A stretch of 36,818 nucleotides of DNA from Thermoguttaceae bacterium (GTDB lineage Bacteria > Planctomycetota > Planctomycetia > Pirellulales > Thermoguttaceae). Made by a program: the position numbers and the translations under genes. Position 1 is the first letter of the stretch. Each line of letters opens with the position of its first letter. Where the stretch lies: positions 1 through 36,818 of the forward strand of contig JAGBDD010000001.1 in assembly GCA_017937685.1 (NCBI GenBank), read 5' to 3'. This document shows positions 1 to 8,200 of the stretch, one piece after another. The notes beneath the pieces are model-generated. The model was not told the DNA's origin. It saw only the letters and a list, made by a program, of their open reading frames with translations, and did no database searches.

Positions 1-1
1 C

Positions 2-139
2 CTGCGCGCCCTGCGCGGGGTGCGGCGCGACGACAGCCGCCGCGACCTCTTTCGATTGCCTCCGACAACTAGCAGGGTTAAAACGCCTATTTTCAACGGT
101 TTAAACACAAGTCGCTTAACGTCTCGACTTGCGAATTAA
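2..139 (+). CDS. Possible 3' end of a gene entering from the left edge
   Basis: One frame is open from the window edge to a TAA at 137-139 and encodes an Arg-rich tail (RDDSRRDLFRLPPT). The first 75 bases are clearly more GC-rich than what follows, as if they belonged to another gene or genome segment. No start is visible and no domain can be recognised. It may simply be a chance open frame in GC-rich DNA. Confidence 0.2.
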   Translation: MRALRGVRRDDSRRDLFRLPPTTSRVKTPIFNGLNTSRLTSRLAN

Positions 140-391
140 ATTGTTGCGGTCAAAGCGTTTGCGGCGCGTTAAGCGTTCCGGTCGGTTCCGATAGATTCCA
201 GTTGATTCCGATAGGTTCCGCAACCACTTTTGCAACCGCGTCGATTTGGGGTCGGGGTTCCGAAACGGCGGATTTCCTTTAACCCCGTCGGGGTTCCTGC
301 GTCGGGAATTTTGCCGACGCCGCGTCGTTTTAAAGGTAAAACTACGTCGTGCCATACGTTGTTTTTTGTCGTTAAAACGATACGGCGTCAT
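116..391 (-). CDS. Small very basic protein overlapping the integrase stop
   Basis: A 91-residue frame whose ATG overlaps the integrase stop in an ATGA arrangement, typical of translational coupling. The product is extremely rich in Arg and Lys, with little hydrophobic core (for example TRRKRFDRNN near its end). Part of it is encoded by the 10-bp repeats at 175-220, which argues against a conserved protein. It could be a small basic accessory protein of the integrase (excisionase-like in charge only; no helix-turn-helix is evident) or a chance frame. Confidence 0.25.
   Translation of the reverse strand: MTPYRFNDKKQRMARRSFTFKTTRRRQNSRRRNPDGVKGNPPFRNPDPKSTRLQKWLRNLSESTGIYRNRPERLTRRKRFDRNNLIRKSRR
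175..220. repeat. 10-bp tandem repeats beside the integrase gene
   Basis: Four and a half units of a 10-bp repeat with consensus RTTCC(G/A)NTNG in exact register (units begin at 175, 185, 195, 205 and 215). One turn of B-DNA per unit places every copy on the same helical face. The position just 3' of a recombinase gene suits arm-type binding sites or an attachment region, but that role is inferred. A 15-bp perfect palindrome (AACCCCGTCGGGGTT, 281-295) lies between the repeats and the gene. Confidence 0.6.
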
Positions 392-1500
392 ACGTCGCCC
401 TTGATCGCCTTTTCGAAGTCCGATTCCAGCAAATGCAAGTAATGGTTCTGCGCCGTGCGAGTCGAATGTCCAATCCACGCCGACTCCGTAAGCTCGCCGA
501 ACTCGCGGTAAATCTCGTTCGCGCAGCTCGACCTCAGATTCTGAATCAGCCGTTCCCAAAGCGGGACGCCCGCCTTCATTATCATTTGACGGATTGCGCT
601 GTACGTCGAGTTTGACGTGTATCTCGTCGCGATTAACCCGGTCGACTTGACGCCTTTCTGAGAACGAAGCGTTTCAAGTTGTCGCCTAAGCTCGGTAAAC
701 AACGGGATGACGCGTCGGTCTTTCCCGCTCTTCGCCGTCTTGGGCGAGCGCACGGTAAAACGCTCCCCTTCCCAATCGACGTTTTCCCATCGCGCTTCGA
801 ACGCTTCCGAAAAGCGCAGCCCGCCGATTCGATAAAGGGCGAACAAAGCGCGAAGTTCCGCGTCGTCGCAAAACGCCGAGACCCGCCAATAAACGTCCAA
901 CGGAACAAAATGCTCCTTCGACTTGTTGATGAACGAGCCTTTCGGAATTTGCGCAAACGGATTCTTTGCAACGAGTTCCATCGTCATGCCCCACGAATAA
1001 ACGCGCGCCATCGCCTTCAAAATTCCCGTTCGAGTCGGCGGCGAAACCGTCTTGTCCAACTCGGTTTTCAGTCGCGTCGCGTCGGCGACGGACAGCTGAT
1101 CGGCGAGAACGTTGAAGTCCAAATGACGCTCCGCCTGTTGAAACTTGAGTTTCTTACCGCGAACCGTCGACGGCTTCAAGGACGGCGCCTCCGCTTCCAA
1201 ATAGAGTTCGGTCAACTCGTTCAACGTCAACTGTTTAGATACGGCGATCAAGCCGGCGCGTCCAAGTCGTTGACGGAAGTCTTCATCGAGGTTTTCGACC
1301 CAATTCAAAACGCGACGCTCCGGCGTCGTTCCGTATTCGACCGCGGCGATCAGCGAATCGATGAAGAAACTCAGTTCGTGCGCGACGCGCTTGGGATTCT
1401 TAACGCCGAGGAAAACCGAACGCCGCCGACCTTTGAGGATAAATTGGATAAGGTAAGCGCTTTTCCCATTCTTGCGTTTTCTTTCTTGCAAACTCGCCAT
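388..1500 (-). CDS. Tyrosine recombinase / phage-type integrase
   Basis: This 370-residue site-specific recombinase would cut and rejoin DNA through a 3'-phosphotyrosine. The N-terminal 180 residues form the arm/core-binding part, and the C-terminal half is the catalytic domain. Visible catalytic elements are the first Arg in GGLRFSEA (about residue 229), a Lys region (TAKSGKDRR), the second Arg box (NLRSS, with Asn where His is usual), a histidine in WIGHS, and the nucleophile Tyr in NHYLHL (about residue 353). The start ATG is preceded by AGAGG eight bases away. Length and layout match integrases of integrative elements. The Asn in place of the usual box II His is a tolerated variant in this superfamily. 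The stop TGA overlaps a possible small basic gene. The terminator and promoter just upstream suggest tightly isolated transcription. Confidence 0.9.
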   Translation of the reverse strand: MASLQERKRKNGKSAYLIQFILKGRRRSVFLGVKNPKRVAHELSFFIDSLIAAVEYGTTPERRVLNWVENLDEDFRQRLGRAGLIAVSKQLTLNELTELYLEAEAPSLKPSTVRGKKLKFQQAERHLDFNVLADQLSVADATRLKTELDKTVSPPTRTGILKAMARVYSWGMTMELVAKNPFAQIPKGSFINKSKEHFVPLDVYWRVSAFCDDAELRALFALYRIGGLRFSEAFEARWENVDWEGERFTVRSPKTAKSGKDRRVIPLFTELRRQLETLRSQKGVKSTGLIATRYTSNSTYSAIRQMIMKAGVPLWERLIQNLRSSCANEIYREFGELTESAWIGHSTRTAQNHYLHLLESDFEKAIKGDV

Positions 1501-1520
1501 AAACTACCTCTCTTTCCATA

Positions 1521-1553
1521 AAAAAGGCGGTCGCAGAAAGGTTGCAACCGCCA
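1521..1553 (-). terminator. Intrinsic terminator upstream of the integrase
   Basis: On the minus strand a perfect 10-bp stem (GGCGGTTGCA / TGCGACCGCC, one G-T pair) with a 7-base loop is followed directly by six Ts (1521-1526). It would stop transcripts arriving from upstream before they reach the integrase. The integrase promoter sits directly against it, with its start site predicted inside the stem, so transcripts from that promoter should not form the hairpin. Confidence 0.7.
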
Positions 1554-1582
1554 GTATAAACCGAAATTAATCGTTTGTCAAG
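1554..1582 (-). promoter_or_regulatory. sigma70-like promoter of the integrase
   Basis: TTGACA (-35, 1577-1582) and TATACT (-10, 1554-1559) are separated by exactly 17 bases, reading toward the integrase start at 1500. The predicted start site is near 1547. Confidence 0.75.
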
Positions 1583-2033
1583 CGTTTTTCTTTCCGTCGT
1601 CGGAGTAGAAACGTCGACAAAACGCCGCCGAAGAACGTCTCCCCCGAACATTGCGCAATATAACGCAAAAGGAATGTTTGAAAAGAGTTAAGTTAAATGG
1701 AATCCGATTTACAGCCGCCGATTTTCCCGCCTTCCGCCCGCCGTCCGACAAAGCGATCGCCGAGCCGAACCGCCGTTAAGCGAAACGCCCGAGGCAAGCG
1801 GAACCAAACGTTCCCCCAAAACGCCTTAGACGCAGCCGCGACCTTCCCTTCCCCGCCAAAAGCTAAAATCTTCGCCGAACGTCAAGCGTATTTCAGCGAC
1901 ATTCCGCCTTAACGCTTGCCCGTCGCTCCCGTCGACGACGTTATGTCCCAACGACTTACCGTCGCGACAAGACGCTCGCCGAGGAAACGCTTGGACAAGC
2001 AAGCCCCAGGCGTCAAAACCTTGCTCTTAAATA
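1583..2033. other. Intergenic region without a convincing gene
   Basis: This stretch separates the integrase from the defence operon. A 71-codon plus-strand frame (1697-1912, Pro/Arg-rich, no ribosome binding site) is present but has no recognisable features. No RNA gene or clear repeat is seen. It may be decayed sequence. Confidence 0.4.
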
Positions 2034-2061
2034 TTGACAAAAAACGCGCGAAGATTACAAT
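2034..2061 (+). promoter_or_regulatory. sigma70-like promoter of the ABC-3C operon
   Basis: TTGACA (2034-2039) and TACAAT (2056-2061) with a 16-base spacer, about 100 bases upstream of the first gene of the operon and on its strand. Confidence 0.65.
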
Positions 2062-2162
2062 AAAAACAACGTCGCGTAATTAAGAACGGAAAACGTTTTC
2101 GGCACAGACGCAGGCTTGTTTGCCCACCGCCGCTATTTTCAAATTCTCGTTTGGATACGAAA

Positions 2163-3299
2163 ATGAAAGCTAAAAAAAGCGATAACACCCTTTCTCGCGA
2201 GCGTTTGTCGCCGCCTAAAATCAACCTCGCGCGTTTGGGCAAGTCGTCGGACTTGGATCCGCTTACCCTTGTTCAAAATTTGAGCCCCGACGAATTCGAA
2301 ATTTTTGTTTACGAGTGGTTGCTCGCGTCGGAGCGTTACGATCGGGACGAAATCTATCGTCTGGGCGGCGCGGGCGATAAAGGACGCGATCTGTTGGCGC
2401 GCGACCTCGAAGGGAATCTGGAACAGTTTCAGTGCAAACGCTACAAAGAACCGCTAACCCCGACTCATATTTATTCCGAACTCGGGAAGTTATGTTACTA
2501 CTCCTATCGCGGCGAAATCGAAACGCCTAAAACTTATTGGATCGTCGCTTCGCACGACGTCGGGTCAAAGTTGTGTGATTTGCTAAGGGAACCCGAAAAA
2601 CTTAAAGCGCAATTATTAAAAAACTGGACGGCGCGTTGTCAAAAGAAAATTACCGACGGACGCAAAGTCGAGTTAACGGGCGATTTTCGCGATTACGTCG
2701 AGCGGTTCGACTTCTCCATCGTCAAAAGTAAACCGATTATGACGATCATTAACGAATATTGGCGGTCGCATTACCGTTATATTCGATTCGGCGGCGACCG
2801 ACCGGAAAAGCCGAAACCGTTAACGCCGCCCGAACAAATCGCAGAGTCGGAGCCCCCCTATTTATACGCGTTACTCGAAGTTTGCAGGGAAAGCGGACGC
2901 CGCGAACTTCCGTTGTTCCAAATTGGAAAAACCGCGGAAATTCCCGAATATTTTCAACCTTTTATTGCCGAACAACGCGATTACTTTTATTCTTTCGAAA
3001 CGATTCGGCGAGCGGTTCGCGACGCGTTCACCGAAAATAGCTACGGTTCCGTCGACGATTTATGCGATGCGATCTACGAAATTATTTTAACGACATATCG
3101 TCGAAAGTACGAAACGGGAAGACGCCGCCTTGACGAAACGTTAGATTGCGCCGCGAAAGCGACCAATTTGCAGACTTCCCCGTTATACTCCGATTTACGC
3201 TGGATAACGCCGCGCGAACAAAAAGGAATATGCCATCATTTAGTCAACGACAAACGCTTAAACGGTTGGGTGAACGCCGATGACGACCAATATTTTTAA
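2163..3299 (+). CDS. ABC-3C effector: PD-(D/E)XK (Mrr-like) nuclease with C-terminal coupling domain
   Basis: A 378-residue protein with a nuclease core near the N-terminus: LSPDEFEIFVYEWL, then GDKGRD (residues 71-76), then FQCKRY (Gln90, Lys92). This is the D...QxK pattern of Mrr-like restriction endonucleases. The remaining 280 residues are an alpha-rich region that fits the effector C-terminal domain of ABC-three-component conflict systems, in which a variable toxin or nuclease is coupled to an ATPase through a small middle protein. It is followed by exactly such genes, the next one overlapping it by 20 bases. It would act on foreign DNA in the cytoplasm when the ATPase senses invasion. 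The ATG at 2163 is chosen over an in-frame TTG at 2151. The system type is assigned from architecture and gene order, not from a search. Confidence 0.75.
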   Translation: MKAKKSDNTLSRERLSPPKINLARLGKSSDLDPLTLVQNLSPDEFEIFVYEWLLASERYDRDEIYRLGGAGDKGRDLLARDLEGNLEQFQCKRYKEPLTPTHIYSELGKLCYYSYRGEIETPKTYWIVASHDVGSKLCDLLREPEKLKAQLLKNWTARCQKKITDGRKVELTGDFRDYVERFDFSIVKSKPIMTIINEYWRSHYRYIRFGGDRPEKPKPLTPPEQIAESEPPYLYALLEVCRESGRRELPLFQIGKTAEIPEYFQPFIAEQRDYFYSFETIRRAVRDAFTENSYGSVDDLCDAIYEIILTTYRRKYETGRRRLDETLDCAAKATNLQTSPLYSDLRWITPREQKGICHHLVNDKRLNGWVNADDDQYF

Positions 3300-3726
3300 T
3301 CGCCCTCTCGAACTCGCTCTTCGCGCTATGCTCGTTGCGACTTGCGCGAAGCCGGGAACGCGTTTCTCGACGGAGCGTTTGGCTTATCTCGACTTCGTCG
3401 CGACTTACGGAAAAATTTTCAACGTCGCCGAACGCAACCTCCACGGCGACAATACTTTTTGTTTTGCCGAACTGTTGAATCGCGTCGTTCTTATGCGGAA
3501 AGCTCTCGCCCAAGCCGCCGCGCAATCTTACTTCGACTTCGTTCCGTCGGAAACCGCCGGTTTTCTCTTTTCGCTCTCGGCAAAAGGACGCGAATTTTGT
3601 TCGTCGTTAAACAACGATTACGTCGAGCGTTACGTCGACGCGGTGCGACGGACGCTTCGACAATACAAAAATTTCGACGACTTCGAATTAGCGCAAACCG
3701 TTCGCGACCAAGCGTCGCGTTTTTAA
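3280..3726 (+). CDS. ABC-3C middle component
   Basis: A 148-residue mostly alpha-helical protein without catalytic motifs, starting inside the 3' end of the effector gene (20-base overlap) and ending 18 bases before the ATPase gene. The size, the opening with a short segment rich in Leu and Ala (ELALRAMLVA), and the central position match the small middle-component proteins of ABC-3C systems, which bridge effector and ATPase. The C-terminal part (LSAKGREFCSSL) resembles a winged-helix-like segment. The assignment rests mainly on context. Confidence 0.65.
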   Translation: MTTNIFNRPLELALRAMLVATCAKPGTRFSTERLAYLDFVATYGKIFNVAERNLHGDNTFCFAELLNRVVLMRKALAQAAAQSYFDFVPSETAGFLFSLSAKGREFCSSLNNDYVERYVDAVRRTLRQYKNFDDFELAQTVRDQASRF

Positions 3727-3744
3727 TTACCGAGGAATCGCAAG

Positions 3745-5138
3745 ATGTATTGGTTCAAAGAGTTATCTGTTCAAAAAGACGGCGAAAAGAAATCTTTTAT
3801 CTCTTTTCAACCCGGCCTTAATCTTATTTTAGGCCCGTCCGACACGGGTAAAACGTTAATCTTTCAATGCCTCGACTTTCTTTTGGGGGCGAGCGAACTC
3901 CCTAAGAGTCCCTTGCCTAGCTACGATTCAGTCGACGCCGTATTATCGACAAACGACGGTTCGCTTTCTATTTCGCGTTCGTCAAAGGCGGCTCGCTCGG
4001 AGTTATGCGTCGCCAACCAAGGCGAAAAATATCCGTACAAACAAATCGGCGCGTTTTGGTTTAAATTATTAGGCCTTTCTAACCCCGATATTCAAGTCAT
4101 TGGCCAATCTAACGGCAAAAGAGAAAAGTTATCTTGGCGAAAGATAGTCAAACTTTTTGTCGTACGCAACCAACGTTTTTTAAGCGACTCGATCTTGACG
4201 TCGGAAATATTTGCAACGCCCGTCAATATTCGCGCGTTGTTCCTCTACCTCTTAACCCAAAATAATTTCGAATGCCAACGGTCTTCTCAAGAAGCCAACC
4301 TTCAAAACGCCGAACGATCGGGAAGACTTAAACGTACAAAAGACCTAATCGAGAAGTTGCGCGAGGAACTTCAAAATTTGCCAGACTATCCCGAATCGCT
4401 CGAAGAACTTCAAGCGCAAGTCGCCGACGAACTCGCGAAGTTAAATCGAGAGCTTGTCGAACGCCGTCAAGAAATCCGGAACTTTAATCGCCAATTGTAC
4501 GCCAACGAACGCGAAATCGCTCAAAAAAGTTTGTCGCTCCGAAATTACGACGCGCTCGACGAGCAATACGAAGCCGATTTGCGAAGATTGAATTTGATCT
4601 TCGAAGGCGAATTTCATTCTTCGCGCGACCAAGCTAAGGGCCGTTGTCCTTTGTGCGAATCGGAAATCGAAGGATTTGGAGCCGACGCGCAACCCGACGC
4701 CGCCGACGCTCGTTTCGACCCGCAAAAATTAACAATTTTCATCGGGCCAAAATCGCAAGCCGGGTACGGACAAGGTTATTGTTCGTTTTTAAACGTCGCC
4801 CTATCCCTTGCCTTCGCGCGATTTTTGAAAAAGAGCGGCGGCAACGTTCCCAACGTTTTAATTTTCGATTCGCCGCTAACCCCCTTGTCGGAAGAATTGC
4901 AAACCGCCGAATCGCGTTCCTTGCAACGAGAACTACTTCATTTTTTACACGAAGTCGCCGTCGAGGACGGATTTCAAATCATCGTAACGGACGGAATCGA
5001 CAAAAAAAGTTTATTCCGCCGGAGCTTTTCCCGTCGATTAACGTCGTCGAATTTCGCGGCGCGAACGCGCAAGGCGAGGAACGCCGAGGCTTTTTGCCCG
5101 ACGCTCCCCTTCCCGACGCTTCCGACGCCGAACGCTAG
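3745..5138 (+). CDS. ABC-3C ATPase, Rad50/SMC-like, frameshifted at A7
   Basis: An ABC-type ATPase with Walker A GPSDTGKT (residues 30-37), a central charged coiled coil, a zinc-hook CPLC (Cys301/Cys304), and a C-terminal NVALSLAFARF signature-like helix followed by Walker B VLIFDSPLTP (about 371). This is the DUF3732-like ATPase of ABC-3C systems, expected to sense invading DNA or replication intermediates and license the nuclease. The initial frame runs on past 5138 as unlikely Arg-rich sequence. Slipping back one base at the seven As (5002-5008) instead gives an ordinary tail (FIPPELFPSINVVEF) ending at TAG 5136-5138, for about 464 residues. Either one A is missing or the ribosome or polymerase slips there. 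SD GAGGAA lies 8 bases before ATG. Confidence 0.75.
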
Positions 5139-5198
5139 CCGGCGTTTTATCGAAAATTGCGTTAAACGTCTCTTCCCGACGCGTTGCAGAAAACCGCC

Positions 5199-5243
5199 GG
5201 GCCGCGTTTCGTTCGCTCGAACTCGACGCGGCCCGCGATTTTT
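5199..5243. terminator. Bidirectional intrinsic terminator between convergent genes
   Basis: Nine-base arms GGGCCGCGT (5199-5207) and ACGCGGCCC (5226-5234) are followed on the plus strand by GCGATTTTT. It sits between the ABC-3C operon and the end of the convergent giant gene; the minus-strand tail is only weakly T-rich. Confidence 0.65.
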
Positions 5244-5255
5244 CGGCAAACGACG

Positions 5256-8200
5256 TTAAAAGCCGAACGCGCCGAGGCTTTCTAATTCGTCGTCGGCCCA
5301 AACGTCGAGCGACTCGAAGGGGTCGCGACGTTTCGACTTGCGCGCCGCTTCATCGCCGACCAACGCCGCTTCGATCTCGCTCCAAACGTCGGCGCCGCAA
5401 TCGGTTGCGAACTCGCCGCCGTCCAAAACGCTCGTCGATGCCGCCTCTTCAAACGCCGCGAACGCCGCGTCGAAACGCTCCGCCGCCGAAACCGCGTCCG
5501 GAAGCGACAACCGGTAACCGCCGCGACTCGCCGAGTCGAACGCCGTTTCGAAGGCCGTCCAAACCGCCGCCGCGTCGAGAGTTAACGCCTCAAAGCGAAC
5601 GTCGGTCAAGTCAAACGACGGCGAATCGACGACGCAAACGCTTTCCGCCGCAACCGTCGCGCTCTCCTTCGTTTCGACGTTTAACGCGTCGAACGAAACG
5701 TCGGTCGAGTCAAACGCCGTCGAATCCGCGCCGCAAACGCTTTCCGCGTCGACGGTTAACGCTTCTGCCGCAACCGTCGCGCTCGCGACCGTTTCAAGCG
5801 TCGTTTGCGACGTCGCGCCGCTTCCGGCGACCTTGTGCGACGTCAAGGCGTAAACAACGTCGCTCCCGGCTCCGGTCGCGTCGAGCGCCGTCAGCGACAC
5901 TTCGTAAACCGCGTCTTCGGCGGTCGGCGCGTAATAATGCCCAGCCGTCAGCGCGTCGCTAAGTTGCGCAAAATCGGACGTTTGCCCGTCGCCCCAATCG
6001 AACCGCCAATAGGTAATCGGCGCGCCGTCCGGCGTCGTCGCTTGCAGGTTCAGGCGCAAAATCGCCCCGTCGGCGCTACTCGACGTCGTTACTTTAAACG
6101 TCGGCGCCGTCGCGACAACGCGCAACGTCGCCGCAACGGTCGGGCCGAAAATCCCGTTCGCGTCGCGCGGTCGCATTCGAATCGTTCGTTCGCCGACGCC
6201 GAAGCCGAGTTCCTCGACCGACGTCCAGAATTCGGCGCCGCGTTCGATAAAGTTCGACGAAACCTCGACTTCCGAACCGCTCAAATCCCAGTAATACGTC
6301 CAGCCTTCGGGCGTTTCCCCGGTCGCGGCGAGGCAAAGCGCGCCGTTTTGCTCGACGACGTACTCCGTCGCGCCAAGTCGCGTAACGTCGGCGCCGATAA
6401 TCTCGAACGTCGCGTCGACGCCGGCGCTCGAGTGTCCGACGTTGTCGTAAGCGACGATTTTAAAGACGTAACGTTCCGCCGACGCCAAAATCGTCGCGCT
6501 CGTTTCGGTCGTTCGTTCGAGCCAAAGCGAGTACGTTTCGCCGCCGTCGACCGAATAGTACGCGTCGTAACACGCGACGCCGGAGCCGACGTCGACGCCG
6601 CGCCACTCGACGGCGACCGTTCGCGTCTCTTCGTCGTAAAGAATATCGGCGATTTCGGCGGTCGGCGCGTCGGCGTCGACGGTGTTGTGCCACCAGTTCG
6701 TCGTGATCGACTCGTTCGCGTCGAAGACAATGGTCGCGTTCGTTTCCGGCTTCGTTCCGGTGGTCAGGCCGTCCTCGTACTTGACGACGAAGGAGACGTA
6801 ACCCTCGCCGTTGCCGAGACTTTTGTCGTTCGGCGGCAGGAACCCGGCATAGGGGTCGGTCGGAAAATGGTCGGGCGTCGACGCAACGTAGCTTCGCAGG
6901 TACCACTTGACGTCGCCGGTCGCGGGATCGTACTCGACGGAAATTTGGATTTCCTCGCCGGTCGACTTCTGCTTGACGGTCCAAACGCCGTCGACGCAAC
7001 CGACCGGCGCGTCGAAGACTTGGTTCCCGATCGCGACTTCCCGAAGCTCGAACGACGACAAATCGTAACCCGACGGAAGCGTCGACGTAATAAAGACTTC
7101 CTGCGCCGCCGCGGTCGCGGGCGACTTGTTCTCAAAGTAAATCCGGAAGCCGTGTTCGACGTTCGGGTCGGCGTTCGTCCAGTTCGGCGTGGTAATCACG
7201 AGGAACGGATCCGCCCCCTCGACGCCCTCGTTCGCGTCGACCGTAACGCAGTCGAACCCAACCGGCCCCCGCGTCTCGTTCGGGTCGCACGATTGCGGCA
7301 TTTGCGTTTGCGCGTCGTCGAGAGGACGCATCATATCGTGATCCGACTCGGGCATGTCATCGTAATAGTGTTCTCCCTCTTCCTCTTCCACCGTGGGTTC
7401 CTTGGGTATTTCCCATTCGTAATTTTTCCACCAATCGCCAATAGCCTCCCCAAAATCTGCAATCGGCCCCCAGTTTCTATAAATTAACTCTTCGCATATC
7501 CCGTTGGCCGCACCGCTAATTGTCGGAATAACCCACGGCATCCCAACTGCCGTCAGCGTCGGAGTGAGCGCGAGAGTAGCGCCCACTCCACAAGTCCAAC
7601 CAGCGAGTTTAGCCCCTAATTTTTGTTTAGGAGTTCCTTCTTTTCTTTCGCCTGCTAAACCAACTATAGCATCTTGGACAACCTTTTTGGTAGCCGCTTT
7701 TATTGGAAACGCCACAGCCTGTTTTTTTGCCCAATCCTTTGTTTTCCCTCCCCACCCCTGGGCTACCTCTTTTACCTCTTCGTTTCCGCTCGGGTCAATC
7801 GCGGTGGTAACGGCGTTACCGCAGTAGCGGTAGAGGTTTGCGTCGCCGGCGTTGTAGCCTAGCGGGTCTTCGGAGACGAAGCGACCGGTCGCGGCGTCGT
7901 ACCAGCGGGCGCGCATTTGGACGAGTTCCGACGAAACGCCGGTCATAATGCCTTGCGTTCCAACGAATTGGAACGGCGTGTCAACCGTCTCCGTCGCGGC
8001 GAGGACGGCGCCGTGTTGGTCGTATGCGTAACGGTTCAGCGTTTCGCCGTTCGGGCCGGTCAGCGCGGCGGTCGAGCCGAGCGCGTCCGAAGCGTAAATC
8101 GCCGTCGTCCCGGCGCCGTCCGTTTGACCAACCAACGCCAAACCGTAAATATATTTCGCGACAAGGTTTCCGTCGCCGTCGAAACTCGAAACGACCGAAC

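Noticed and set aside
1697..1912. Plus-strand 71-codon frame
   Set aside because: Pro/Arg-rich, no ribosome binding site and no recognisable features; chance frames of this length are common in this GC-rich codon context.
5139..5165. Extension of the ATPase by eight codons if UAG 5136-5138 were read by the CUA tRNA
   Set aside because: Too short to judge, and nothing in the added residues suggests a function.
5405..7487. Long plus-strand frames opposite the giant gene (for example 5805-7487)
   Set aside because: They are Arg-rich mirror images of the biased codons of the giant gene and end with it; no ribosome binding site or domain.
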